This document shows, one piece after another, positions 51,838-63,337 of a stretch of DNA of 64,000 nucleotides. Below the pieces are notes generated by a model that was given only the letters and a program-made list of their open reading frames with translations, made no database searches and was not told where the DNA came from. A program made the position numbers and the translations under genes. Source of the stretch: Phytophthora hibernalis. Its lineage: Eukaryota; Oomycota; Peronosporomycetes; Peronosporales; Peronosporaceae. How positions within the stretch are numbered: the stretch's first letter is position 1; each line of letters begins with the position of its first letter. The DNA is taken from assembly GCA_012656075.1 (NCBI GenBank), contig JAAKBF010000208.1, positions 62,001 to 126,000 of the forward strand, read 5' to 3'.

Positions 51838-54800
51838 TTAGCACCGTGCCGCAGGCACAGTAGTAGCAGTAGTCGTAGAGTCCGTCGTAGCCGCAGCAGT
51901 AGTAGCAGGTACGTCCTCGCCAAGCACAATTGGCAACACCTTCATCGTTGTGTGAAAACGAGTGAACTTGACAACAACCAGCGCCTTGGTCATAATGTCC
52001 GCCACCATGTCCTCGGTGCCAACGTGCTGCGTCGTGAGCCGCTTGAGCTCCACGTTACGCCGCACCTTGGGGTGTTTGTTGTCAATGTGTTTCGACTTTG
52101 AATGTTTCCCAGGTTTTGCAGTCAGCACAATTGCTCCTGGGTTGTCGCCGAGTAGCTGCGGCATGTGATGCTTCCATTCCAGCTCCTTGCATAGGCCAGC
52201 AAGCCACAGCAAATCCTTAGTTGCCTCCGCCATCGCAACGTACTCAGTCTCGCAGGTACTGAGGGCATTTATCTCTTGTTTGCGCGATGCATACGAGATC
52301 ACGTTACCATCGATTGTCGACACGTAGCCGTTAATGCTGCGTCGATCGATCGGGTCGTTAGCGTAGTCGCATCAGAATAACTGCAAAGTCGCACCGACTT
52401 CTGCAGCTGGACGTCCATCACCAGTCCGTAGTCACACGTAGCCTTCAGGTAGCGCAGTACACGTCAGGCTTGAGCAAATTGCGTGCGATCACAACTGGCC
52501 AGATACTTGCCAAGGTGTCTGGTCGCATGTGCAATGTCAAGCCGCGAGGCACTGACAAGGTATTGGAGTGCACGAACTAGTTCTCGATACGGTAAGTAGT
52601 CCTTGGTTGTAGGCAGCACCGCCGTCGAAGGTGTCGTCGCCTCAGGCGTCGTACATCCATTGCAATCACTCATGTGAAAGCGCTTGAGCACTTCAAGCAC
52701 AAATTGACGCTGGCGGTAGACAATTTACCGCAGCGGCCGGTTGAGCAGGATCTCGACACCCAATACGTACTTCACTGTACCCTTGTAATTAGCTTGATAG
52801 TTTCTTGCAGCCGTTCAGCAATCTTGGTACACAGCAGTGTAGGCCCCATTAGAAGTAGGTCGTCAACGTAGACAGTCAGCAGCAACTGCACTTCACCGTT
52901 CTTCTTCAGTATATAGAGGCCGTAGTCAGAGTCCGATCGTTCAAATACCATTGTCATCAGCTTTAGCGTCTTGTTCCAAATCTTCGGTGTCTGCTTGAGC
53001 CCGTACAGGCTCTTCAGTAGTCTGCAGACAAAGCTAGGTCCGTCAACTTGGAACCCTGGAGGTTGCTCCATGAAAATCAATTCATCGAGGTCCCCATAGA
53101 GGAATGCAGTCTCCACATCGTATTGGAGTACTGCCCATCCGCGCTGTACCGCAAAGTAGATCGCGGATCGGATGGTCTCGAAGCGTATCACCGGGGCGTA
53201 CATCTCGCTGTAGTTCACGCCTAGTTCTTGTTTAAACCCATGATGACAAGTCTGGCCTTGAATCGTTTGATTCTGCCTCGTTCATCACGTTTCACAGCGA
53301 AGACCCATCTGCATGTGATCACTTTCACGCCCTTGGCCACTGCACGCGGTGTCAATTTCCACGTCTTGTGTCCCTTCAGTGATTGCACTCAGTCAGCATG
53401 GCTGCTTTCCATTGCAGCCAGTTCATGCTCTTACGCGCCTGCTTGTAGGTCGTAGGTATCTCAATGTCCATGTGTACAGCCTGCAACATAGTCAAGTAGC
53501 CATACGTTCGGCTTCTGCGTCCATCGTGGTCGCTTGAGATACAACTCCATCGGGGGTGGCTGGATCTCGAATCCAGTCGTCACCTTGCCCTTCGTTGCAT
53601 GTTGCTTGCGCGCTTTGTGCTTCCTTCGCTTCTTCGACTTGGGCACCGCTGGCGGTTCCTTGTCGGCTTCCTGCAATGCAGCTGCAGGCTCCGACTCCTC
53701 TCTGCTCGCAGGTGCAGGTGAGTCAGCCGACGGTAGAGGTTCTGCATCTCTTGGCAGTCTCTGCGTCTCGTCAGCAGCGAGTCGTAGCATCTCTAACTGT
53801 TTCTCCATGTTGGCAGCAGTCACATCCCAGCCGCAGGTACGTTTCCATACTGGTCTTGATGCGGGCCTCAGGTACGGTTTCAGGTAGTTCATGCAGTGTC
53901 GAAGTAAGTGTTCTCCAACAGATGCTTCACGTAGGTGCCATCCACGGTGAACTCCTAATGAAATCCTACGTTTCCAAGTCTCGCAGTGGTCACTTGGCAA
54001 GTCAAGAGATCCAGGAACTTGTAGCCGATTGTAGACTCGCTATAACCAAGTAATAGACACAGCTTTGCCCTTGGTTCCAACTTCTCCTTCTTTTGTCGCG
54101 ACTCAGGTGGCACTCGCACGTGCAAAATACATCCCCAAGTCCGCAGGTCTTCCAGCCCTGGAGAGCTGCGATGTAGCTTCAAGTGTGGTGACTCCAGGCC
54201 CAGTGGTTTGGTTGGTAGCCAATTCAATGTGGTTACCACGTGAAGGAGCGCATCTCCCCACAAGATGTTCGGCAGGTGTGTGGCCGTCAACATAGCCCGC
54301 ACTCTCGGCAGTACGATGCCGTTTGCCCGTTCAACAATGCCGTTCTCTTGAGGAGAATACGCGTTCGTAAAATGCTGTACAATTCCATACGTCGCACAGT
54401 TTTCTCGTAACTCATTGCTTTCAAACTAGCCTCCTTGGTCCAAGTACAGACGTCGGACCGTCAGCTTAGGAAACTGTGTCAGCAGCTGATTCAGCAGAAT
54501 TTTGATGTACCAGGTAGCTTCGCTTTTCTTCCGCAGTAGATACACCGACTTGTAGCGCGTAGCCTCATCAATAATGAATCGAAACATCGTCGCTTCTTCT
54601 GCAGTCTTCTCGTTCAACGTACAGATATCCATCATGAGAGGCTCAAGTGGCTCAGCTTTCCGCAATGGAACACGCGCGTAATACATTGGCTTCGCCTTAC
54701 TTGCAGCACACGCAACACACTCGTAGGGAGTAAGACCTTTGCATTCATCGTAATCCCAACATCGAGCTTGTTCGACAAAACTTTCACAGCATCCATGCTC

Positions 54801-55560
54801 AGGTGCCCAAAGCGTTGGTGCAGTAACTCCATCGACTTCTTGCTGTCTACATCCTGCTTCAGCGCCGCCATCACCATGACACCAGTCACCTTCTCGGAGT
54901 CCAGATGGTAGATGTTCTCGCGCATCATGAACTTCAAGGTGGTTCCCGGTTTCGACAGCCAGGCGGTTTGCTAGTCAGGTGAACACGATAGCTTGTACTT
55001 ACCGCAAGTAACCCAGGCTAATGATGTTCACTTTGGCGTTCTCCGTGTACACCACGTCGTCCTGGAGACGATCCTCCAGCATTCCAGTAGCCTGGTTAAC
55101 AACACGTAATAGAACAGAGCCACAAATTGTGGCATGTTCAGTCGTTCCGTTTGCAAAGTCCAGGCGACTTGTTTTGTCTTCTCGAATGGTAGTGAACAGT
55201 GACAGGTCTCCGCAGACGTTCGCCTGGGATCCCGAGTCAAGTATCTATTCCACCGAGGTAGAGTCAGAATCAGATTGCATACCTTCATTTCGTTGCACAG
55301 CATTCATTTGCCACCGAGGGGCATCACTTCCTCGCTGGTTGTCTACAAATCGGCGTGGTGACATCGCGGCGACTGTCCGCGCGCAGGCGAACGGCCACGC
55401 CACTGCTGTTGCTGCAAAGCTGGAGGCCCATAGTGGCTTAGTGGTCCACGTCCGGGCGAGTTCGCGCGCCGGCCAAAAACACGTGGCGGCGGCGAACTGC
55501 GTCGCTGTGGTGGTGGCCCACGCGGTGGCGAGCCAAAGCGTCCTCGAGGTATCGACCGAC
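51838..55560 (-). pseudogene. Copia pol: protease, integrase, RT, RNase H
   Basis: Order read leftward. Protease: LDSGSQANVCGDLSLFTTIR (about 55240). Gag-pre-integrase: LLHQRFGHLSMDAVKVLSNK (about 54830), with DVGITMNAKVL after it. Integrase: PLEPLMMDICTLNE (first Asp), YLDQGG (second Asp, followed by an in-frame TAG), then SPQENGIVERANG with the Glu. RT: VIRFETIRSAIYFAVQRGWA, LQYDVETAFLYGDLDE and LLTVYVDDLLLMG with the YVDD box (about 52880). RNase H: SRKQEINALSTCETEYVAMA, HIDNKHPKVRR. This is the Copia order (integrase before RT). Stops and shifts interrupt it at about 54430, 53950, 53215 and 52700. Confidence 0.9.
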
Positions 55561-55644
55561 TGCGCCAGTGCGGCGGCGATCGACTGCATCCTCTTGGTTC
55601 ACGTGGCGGCGAACGACTTTGTCTTCCTTGGCCTGGCTGCAGCT

Positions 55645-56413
55645 GCCAGCCATCAAACCCACATCAAGTTGCCCAAGCTTCACACGAAGGGCGACTACAA
55701 GGCATGGAAGAGCGAAGTCGCCCTGCACTTTGAGACGTGCACGCTCGGGGCCATCACATACGGCACCGAGCGGTACGAAGATGCAGAAGGACTGCGCCGC
55801 CCCAAGGACAACGAATGGAGTACCGCGTGAGGAAGTAAAAGGCGTTCTCTGCCCTTGCGCTGTCGCTGTCCGTGGACCTACGTCCTACCTTCAAGATTGG
55901 AGAGCTGACGGAGGCCATGGACGCCCCCGCACTGCTGTACGACCACAATGTCCGTGAGTTTCTTCTTCCTGAAGACAACGCCATCTCACAGCACTTTGAG
56001 GCTGACGACGGCGTCAACCCTGACTACCTGCTCCAAGACTTGGTGGTGCGCCGTCTGCAGCCGAACGAGTCCGTCACCACGTACGTGGAGGACACCGCGC
56101 GAAAGGTGACGCTTCTCCGCCAAGCCAACGGAGACTTCGAGGAGTAAGCCTACTACTCTCGAACGCGGTGCTAGTGTTTCGCGACCTGGCCCGCGAGCAT
56201 ACGGATTGGATCAACAGCAACGACCGCAAGACCAAGAAGCTGGCCGAGGCATTGCAAAGCCTGCGGTCGGCCGCGCATCAGCACGACCAACTGCAGCAGC
56301 AGACCCGGACGAGTCTGCCAAGACAACTGAACGTCGCCCAAGTCACTGCTGGCCATACTCAAGGCAAGGCTCGCAAGCAACAGCGCAAGCAAACCAAGGG
56401 CGCGACTGAGTAG
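55645..56413 (+). pseudogene. Copia gag segment on the opposite strand to pol
   Basis: Frames read IKLPKLHTKGDYKAWKSEVA, HFETCTLGAITYGTERYEDA, then SVDLRPTFKIGELTEAMDAP, VVRRLQPNESVTTYVEDTAR and, after a TAA and frame change near 56145, a Lys/Gln-rich end KQQRKQTKGATE. W-x-x-x-V-x-x-x-F-E-T-C is the usual opening of Copia gag. It is head-to-head with pol, which begins on the minus strand within about 100 bp. Confidence 0.65.
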
Positions 56414-56415
56414 CT

Positions 56416-56543
56416 TGCAGCTACCTGTCTTGAAGACAGCAAGTCTACAAGTCAGCATCTTGGGCTCTTGGCACTTGGTCGGGCTCAAGGTGCTGGCAAT
56501 CAGCAAAGTAGTCCGCAGTCCACCGTCCCACTGTGGGCCTACA
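56416..56543 (-). repeat. Copia LTR-like repeat, right copy
   Basis: 128 bp in the same orientation as 51531-51658. It begins immediately after the stop codon of the plus-strand gag segment (TAG at 56411-56413). Confidence 0.7.
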
Positions 56544-56850
56544 GTTCCCAAAACGTAAGATTTACGGCGCCTCTCAAAACGCAAGTATTGTCTTACGAAA
56601 GAGCATGAATCCGTTTGGTTGCGAAGTGACAAGTACTCTCTAACTTTACCACCTAAACTTACAACTTTTCATCGTGCTCTCTTAAATGCGATCTTTTGTT
56701 GCATCTTTTGAGTTGCTTCCCCTCATGTTGCAACCACCAAACGGGTAGGGGATATCGAGTGTGGCCAGCCAAAAGAGGCTTCAAGCCAGCGAGCCCCAGA
56801 GCAGAGAGGTTATCGGGTGCCTCCTTCGTCCCTCCCTCCTCTCGGTCCCC

Positions 56851-58951
56851 ATGCAGACCACCACAGCGTCAAGACCTGCAGCAGGCCAAGCGCCGCACAA
56901 GACCGGGCCCACGGGTCCCAAGGGCGCCAAGAATAAGAAGTCGCAGCAGCCCAAGAGCAATGGCAAAGACGCTGCGGGTCCGCGACCTGTGGCCCCGCCG
57001 CCCGTTTCCGGGCCCTGGGGCAACCCCAAACCCGCGACGGGAAGTGCGCCCCCGCCAGGCTTCGCCCCGAGCCCACCCACAGCTGGTTTCAGTGGTAAGT
57101 TGAGTACTTGGAAGGATTGCCAATTGTTACAGTTTTGACACGGTAGATTTCCTTGTTTTTACCTTTGGGCAGATGCGCATCAGAGACTGCTGCGACACCG
57201 CGCGCTGTTTGCGTTCCGGTTCTTGGTGGGAAAAGCGGTGGAGCTGCAGCTCGTGGCGTCGGAGGAGCGATATGCAGGCGTCCTGGACTGCGTGGACCCG
57301 GACGATTTCTCGGTCGTGCTCAAGAGCGCGAGGAGGGTGAGCAGCAGCAGCGACGCCAAGCCGTTCGAGGACGGCAGCACCATCATCTTTAGACGCCATC
57401 AGCTCGCGCACTTGGTGGCCGACGGCATCGCCAACTACGCAGAGGGCGCGTTTGCGGCCGGAGTGACGACGGCTGCTACTGGGGATTCCGCACCGACGTG
57501 GAGATCAGCGGACGCCAGGAGAACACTTAGTCGGACGCGAACTGGAGGCTGCGAGCTCGTGGCTGGACCCGGCGTTGGATACTGGCGCGCTCGAGGACTC
57601 GGCACCGAATGGCCGACGCCACGGGAAGAATCAGGGCAAACCAGGGAACTGGAACCAGTTCGAGGCGAACGAGAAGCTCTTCGGCGTCGTGTCGACCTAC
57701 GACGAGAATATTTATACGACCAAGCTGGACAAGACCAAGATCTCCACAGAGCAGTCGCGGGAGGCGGAGCGCCTCGCGCAGGAAATTGAGCGCCAGTCCG
57801 CTGCTGGAAACTTCCATTTGCAGGAAGAGCGCGGACAAGCGGCGCGTGGCGGCAAGCACGCCAACGACTTGGACGAGGAGACGCGTTACAGTTCTGTGGA
57901 CCGCAGAGAAGCCCCGCCCAGCTCCGGCGGTAACGCGTACGTGCCTCCGGCTCTCCGGAATGCACCGCGTCAGTCTAGCGATGGTAAGTCGCAAACTAAG
58001 GTGACGAAGACGCCGCCTGCTTGCGCGGCCCCCGCTACTCCTGCACCACCAACACCTACTGCTGTAGCGCCGACCCGTGCTGTGGCCACACCGTCTGCGA
58101 CCACACCAGCTGCCCCTAGTCAGTCCAAGCCACTTTCTTTTAGTGAAGCTGTTACCGGGCGATCGACTGTCGCTGCGGCTCCGACTGCCCCCAAGGCGGC
58201 TCCGAAAAGCCAATCAGAAGAGAAGAAAGGTGCACCACCGAAGAAAGCGGCGGCGCCTGCACAGGTAAATGGCAAGGACGCGAAGCCTGCTGCTGCTAAG
58301 GCAAAGGGCAGCCCGAAGAAAAAGGAGAACGGAAAGGAAAAGAAATCAGAGAGCAAGCACGAGGAGAGCAAAGATTTGTCTTCCACATCGACAACTAAAA
58401 CTACGGCAACGACCGCGACTAAGCAGACAAAGGAGGAAGCACTGAAGGCGGCTCCGAAGAAGGTATTGAACCCGAATGCCAAGGAGTTCAAGTTTAACGC
58501 TGCAGCGGTCGAGTTCACCCCGAGCTTCTCGGTGCCACCTACAGTAAAAGAGCAAGTGTCATCGCCGTACCGTGGCGGCTCGCCTGGACACATGCCTTAC
58601 CCGCACCCTGGCATGGGCTACCCTCCACCGATGCAGGAGGGGTGGATATATGACATGGGTGGAGAGGAAGGCGGTGAAATGGCTATGCCTCCTTACGGTT
58701 ACGGCGTACCTGTGGGCCCAGACGGCGTTCCGATGATGTACCCTCCTATGATGCCGCAACAGAACATGCGCATGATGAGCGGTCAACGTGGCTACGGTGG
58801 TTACCAGCAGCAGGGATACAATCCTCGAGGCTACTACTCCCCACCAAACGGTGGATATCCGGCTGGAGGCGTGTCGTACGCGGGCAGCCCGGGTATGCCT
58901 GGCGGTGTAGGTCCTCAGCCCCTCTCCCCGCGAGGCACCCACGCCAACTGA
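56851..58951 (+). CDS. ATXN2: Ataxin-2 homologue (Lsm, LsmAD, PAM2), with two frameshifts
   Basis: A cytoplasmic RNA-binding protein that acts with poly(A)-binding protein in mRNA stability and stress granules. ATG at 56851 starts a Pro-rich leader. A 78-nt intron (57095-57172, GTAAGT donor, GGGCAG acceptor) joins in phase to an Lsm domain: HRALFAFRFLVGKAVELQLV, ERYAGVLDCVDPDDFSVVLK. LsmAD follows: GFRTDVEISG, later FEANEKLFGVVSTYDENIYT. After an Ala/Lys-rich low-complexity region comes the PAM2 motif LNPNAKEFKFNAAAVEFTPS, which binds PABP, and a Pro/Gly/Met/Tyr-rich tail. Single missing bases near 57475 and 57527 are needed to join the Lsm frame to LsmAD. The stop at 58949-58951 may itself follow an indel (see the next entry). 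Confidence 0.92.
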
Positions 58952-59105
58952 TGATGAGTCTCCTAGTGAATCTGTTGCTGCCTCTGCTCCTGATGCATCA
59001 GCTCCCCGTGCCTGAGACGACGGCGCCAGAGGTAGTTTCTACTCCTGCCAACTCGAAAACGCAGCAGGCAGCCAAAAAAGTAGACGAGAATCTAAGTAGG
59101 TCGCA
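58952..59105 (+). other. Possible C-terminal extension of the Ataxin-2 gene
   Basis: Shifting the frame by one base at the TGATGATGA after THAN gives DDESPSESVAASAPDASAPR, and a further shift gives VPETTAPEVVSTPANSKTQQ AAKKVDENLSR. The Ala/Pro/Glu/Ser composition fits the tail of the protein. If the stop is an indel artefact, the real C-terminus lies near 59100; otherwise this is 3' UTR. Confidence 0.35.
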
Positions 59106-59314
59106 CGCACAGAGTGATCGCGGCGAAGCACGAAATCGAGAAAGAGGGTGATGGAGAGAGGATTTCGGGGTATGCTTATCTTGCATTTTGTTTGTCCAGG
59201 TCAAGGTTCAGCGGGGTTACAGGAGAGCTTATTTTACTTGCAAGTCTTGTCGAAGTGGCAGTGCGAAGCTCCAAAATTGATATAGTGGTGCGTGTGTTCG
59301 CCGTTTAACGAGTG

Positions 59315-61966
59315 ATGCTGCCCCCAATTCACAAGTCTGTCAATGGATTACCCATCGAACGCCGCGGGAGTGGCATCGGCAGCAGTTATTTCAACGACAG
59401 CAACAGGAAGCAAGCCGTCGCTGGTGGATTACCCTCTCCGAGTCGAAGTGGGTATCCAGATCCCCACTCCTATGGACATTCGCTTGCCGGGGCATCGTCT
59501 CCTGTACTGGATCAAATGGCAGAGCGGATGCAAGTAGTTGAGCGCGAGAACGAACGCTTTCGTGAAGAGATCCAGCATCTTCGACACTTTTACTCAAGCA
59601 ACCAGCAGCAGCATGAAAACGATCAGGTACGGGTATTTGTTGGTATTCAAAGCTTGCCGTTCAAGACTGTGTTGCTCATTTGCAAGTTTGAAATGGCTTG
59701 AGTGTAGGTTTCTGTTGGAAAATTGCAGAGGATCTTCAGCGACTTGCTAATTCCTTCAACAACAAGTTGCAAGCAGACATGAGCCACCAGCAACGTGAGC
59801 AGCAGAAAGCTGCATTGCTTTTCGCAGAGGTTTCGCGACTCGGACACCGCGTAGAGGGGCTGGAAAGTGAATTGAGAGGAGTAGCTGATGACACGCACCG
59901 AAAATTCGAGGCTCAGGACCAACACGCACAATTCCTGGCATCTGTCACTTCGAAACAGCAACAAACGACGTCACCAGGTCGAACTACGGAAGTTCAAAGG
60001 CAGCTGAGAGATATGCAGGGTGCGATGGTGCACTTACGCAGCGAATTGGAAGCAGATCGGAGTGCTAGGTGGAAAAATGACGCCGCAGTGGATGCAAAGC
60101 TCGACGCCCAACTCGAGCGACTCAATACAAAGTTGGCTGCAGATAAGCGAGACCTTGTGCGTGTACTTGATGAACAGTGGCAGCTTGTGGCCGGCGCTGA
60201 TTTCGAGCGCGTGACTTCGCACATGCGCGAGTTTTCGCGAGTAAATGACCACTTGCTGGCGTTGGAGCGGTGGCTGCACAGCGAGTTCGGACAGATCAAG
60301 CGGGTATTCCAAGCTCTTGCAGGCGATGTTGATGCGCGCTTCCAGTGCGTGCTAACCGAACTTGCTAATGGTCTTAAGCTGTGGTACGCAGCTCGGATGA
60401 GGCAAGAGGAAGAGTTGGGCCTGAGGTTTCAAGATATGGAGGAGGCCACGCGTTCTGTAGCGCTCACAGTACAGCGCAAGCTGCGTACACTCGAGGAAGT
60501 GATTCCGCTAGAGGTCCAAGCTCGACAGAAGAATGATGACAAACTTAAGCGGCGTGTGGAGGGCGTTGTCAAGGCTTTGGGCCATGCTATCGAAGCTTGC
60601 CGTGGGAATACCTACCGCAACAGTCTGCACTTGCAGATCGTGTATGCCAGCTAGAGCTCGCTCAACGAAATGCTTCAGACGAGGTCAGCATACAACACAA
60701 TGCAATGCGTGAGACAGTTCAAGCGTTTATGGAGGACTCAGATGCAATGCTGGCCCGGTTAGCTGCCGCGGTTGAGCAAGAGCGCGTGAAGGGGTTGAAA
60801 TTGTATCTGCTCGAGAGGCTGCTTTAGAGATCGAGCCAACGCATACTCGTGAGGAGCTGAGGATGGAGACTAGACGAGTCAGAGAAGATTTGAGCGCGTT
60901 ACAAGGTTGGAAAACAAAGCACGAACAGGAGTGTCTGCAGACAGCACCGATGATAGCGACTATCGTATCACCTGTGGCCGCGCCTGCGGCAGTGGCAACA
61001 CAAGCCACTGAGGTGTTAGCGGAGTCCAAGCGCGTCAAAGAAGAACTGGGCGCTCTGCAAGCTTGGACGGCGATGCACGCCCAGGAGTGCCGACATTTCT
61101 TTGACTTTTTAAACTGGTCCATCGATGACGCTCGTCGTGAAAGTGCTGTAGTGCAGTGCTTGGATGCAGTCATTGCCCAGATTTCGGAGACGCAGACTTG
61201 TGGACACTTGAATACTCTCACGAAGGGCATACATGGGGTATGGAGGCAGGCTGCAGCAGTTCGAGATGCGGTGGTTGTATCCCCGGCACCTGCTTTATCA
61301 TCATCAGCAGCAGCATTCTCGAGAGAAACGAGGATCGAGCCAGCCAGTCCTACTTCCTATTTTCAATTGTCAGTAGAGCAGCAACTACGAGCGGAGGCTA
61401 TGGACATGTTGGACCTGTCGACGACAACGTACTATGCCTCGGATGATAGCGAAACCCGTGCACAAGTGGATGAACTTAGCATCGCTCCTGAAACTGCTGA
61501 TGTGGCCGATGAAGGCCTCGAACCAGTAGAATTCGAGTTCGAAGGCGACATTGACAAAGGCGATAGACAAAATGCTACATCGATGTCACTTCGATGTGAG
61601 GATGCGAACCATCACGATGCTGCTGCTTCGGAAGCAATGGACAAAATGCTGGACTTCCTCATCAGTGCAGACAACGGAGATGAGTGTCTAGTGCATCCTG
61701 ATGATGAGATCGCGAATGCCATTCCAAGTGCAGTTGATGGTCAACCAAACGAGGAGGAAGAAGAGGAATACAGCATGGACATATCGCAAGACGAACGTGT
61801 CGGCCCGGATCTTCCTACAATCTCCCACACCAACCTTCCCGTCCACCAAGAAGAACTCAACGATGAGGATGCAAAGTCACAGAATATGCCAGACCAGCCC
61901 GCACTAATTCCTGTAGAATCACCTGAGGAATGGGACGGAGAGGAGCCGTTGACGCTGAATCTGTAA
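59315..61966 (+). CDS. Long coiled-coil protein, unknown function, two frameshifts
   Basis: ATG at 59315 opens a Ser/Gly/Pro-rich head, then a coiled coil (MAERMQVVERENERFREEIQ). A 104-nt intron (59627-59730, GTACGG donor, CAGAG acceptor) leads to a long coiled coil: DLQRLANSFNNKLQADMSHQ, GLESELRGVADDTHRKFEAQ, VQRKLRTLEEVIPLEVQARQ. One missing base near 60605 and one in a G run at 60791-60794 join three frames. The C-terminal third is less helical and ends very acidic (EEEEEEYSMDISQDE, EEWDGEEPLTLNL), stop at 61964-61966. Total is about 845 residues. No known domain was recognised; a scaffold or cytoskeletal/centrosomal role is possible but unsupported. Confidence 0.75.
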
Positions 61967-62043
61967 CGTCCCAGTCCTTCTGATCGATGCAAGTTCCAAG
62001 CACTGCACAGCACACGGCAATACATAAGGTAACTTAAAATCCC

Positions 62044-62724
62044 CTACGGAATATGTCCTGAAGTGGTGCGTCGCATGACGTCTGTCGTCGGCTCGTCCGC
62101 GGGACGTGGTGCCACGACCGCCGACTCACGTCCTGTCGGGTGGAACTGGTCCTGCGGCGGCGTGATGGGGACATACCATCCCCACTGCGGACTCTCCGTC
62201 TGCGCTGTGTCCGCCTCCGAGTCGCTGGCCGCCGCCGCGCAAGTCCCCGCGTCCAGCTGCTGCGTCGTCACGCTCTTGCGCAGCGTCCGGTGCCGCTGGA
62301 AGGCGTCCTGGAAGCTCTCGGCCACGTCGTCGCCGTCCTCACCGTCGCTCTCGCTGTCCTCCAAGCGGCGCGCGCGTCTGCCGAGCGGCGGCGGCGTCTC
62401 GTCCTCGAACACCTGCGTGAGGCTGCCGCCGTGCTCGTCGCACCAGCTCACGGCGGCCGACAGTTTGCCGTCGCTGGCCAGCGCGCCCGAGCTCTTGCGG
62501 GACAGAGACGGGGAGCCGCGGCGGCGGATGGACGCGGGTCTACTGGTGTTCCGGTGTCTAGTGGCGGCCTCCTCCGCCGGCAGCTCCAGCGCGTTGAGGT
62601 ACGTGATGACGGACACGGCGGTGGCGGCGGCCGCGGCCAGCACCGGGTGATCCTTGAACCACTGCACGCCGCTCGAGAGCTCCTTGGCCGTGGGGAAGAA
62701 GGACGCGGCCGTCGCCTGCTGCAT
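62044..62724 (-). CDS. Small protein with one hydrophobic segment, conserved-looking C-terminal motif
   Basis: Intact 226 codons from ATG at 62724. Residues 1-25 are helical (AASFFPTAKELSSGVQWFKD), followed by a hydrophobic segment (HPVLAAAAATAVSVITYLNA, about 26-45) that could be a membrane span or anchor. A Ser/Arg-rich middle follows, with RRRGSPSLSRKSSGA-type phosphorylation sites, then CDEHGGSLTQVFEDE, an acidic patch (EDSESDGEDGDD) and the aromatic motif SPQWGWYVPITPPQDQFHP. I recall this last motif from related oomycete proteins but know no function. It is divergently oriented to NOT4, sharing a ~610-bp intergenic region. The plus-strand open frames here are antisense. Confidence 0.72.
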   Translation of the reverse strand: MQQATAASFFPTAKELSSGVQWFKDHPVLAAAAATAVSVITYLNALELPAEEAATRHRNTSRPASIRRRGSPSLSRKSSGALASDGKLSAAVSWCDEHGGSLTQVFEDETPPPLGRRARRLEDSESDGEDGDDVAESFQDAFQRHRTLRKSVTTQQLDAGTCAAAASDSEADTAQTESPQWGWYVPITPPQDQFHPTGRESAVVAPRPADEPTTDVMRRTTSGHIP

Positions 62725-63337
62725 GGCGAGAGTGATGGTCGTCTGAGCTCTTTGAAAATTGGCGACTGGGTTTAACGCGCACTTGAAAGGGCGGAAAATG
62801 GTGTTGTTGTAGAGGGAGGAGAGTGTGACTTTAGTGGGCGCAAGAGTTCTTGTAGAGGGAAATACACCACTTCAACTTGGGGGATGGGCGAAGGAAGGCA
62901 GCACATACCGATGTATCCATACGCGTCATTACCGGTACAACAGAGGCCTGGCATTGGGTATGCGGTTTAGTGGGACCTCCCCAGCCGCATATCGCATGCC
63001 ATTTCGCAGGCACACCCATACAGTTGCGCACTATTTTCACTATAAACTTATACTTTTATGTATCTGATACGATGCATTAATCTAGAGAAGTAATTTCCTC
63101 ACCTTAAAGTACCTAAAACTATGGTTAACTCCCACTTTGAATGTTTTCCATCCTGCCCGAAACGAAGAGCCTCACAGTCCTCCATTTCACTCGATTGACA
63201 GGATCAGCAGCCAGCCGCCAGAGAGAAAAAGACCATCCCCAGCCACCGCCGTAGCGTACGCACTACCCCGTTCTACCCCACTCTACTGCTCCCCCTCTAA
63301 CTCCCCTTCTCCCCACCTCCCAGACCCATCAACTGCC
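62725..63337. promoter_or_regulatory. Shared upstream region of two divergent genes
   Basis: 613 bp between the two start codons. The part next to NOT4 is C/T-rich (63220-63330, CCCC and CTCC runs), typical of a 5' leader. TTTCACTCGATT at about 63185 resembles the oomycete initiator consensus (TCA-type) but is not a firm call. Confidence 0.35.

Larger units (their letters stand above)
51531..56543 (-). mobile_element. Copia-type retroelement with short LTR-like ends and inverted gag segment
   Basis: Two 128-bp direct repeats (51531-51658 and 56416-56543; six differences counted) read, on the minus strand, TGTAGGCCCACAG...TGCA, the TG...CA form of LTRs. Between them pol lies on the minus strand (51838-55560), whereas the gag part (about 55650-56411) lies on the plus strand. 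No target duplication was found. The simplest reading is one element whose gag segment was inverted in place; two independent insertions is the alternative. Confidence 0.6.

Noticed and set aside
55021..55830. 269-codon plus-strand frame
   Set aside because: Most of it is antisense to Copia protease and the zinc-finger linker; only its last ~60 codons are real gag and these are annotated separately.
57435..58213. Minus-strand frames of 176 and 228 codons over Ataxin-2
   Set aside because: Antisense of a strongly supported gene; Arg/Ser-rich, no domain.
58120..58942. Minus-strand frames of 127-157 codons over the Ataxin-2 tail
   Set aside because: Antisense of low-complexity coding sequence.
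62063..62775. Plus-strand frames of 195 and 211 codons
   Set aside because: Antisense to the intact 226-codon minus-strand gene, which has the better composition and start.
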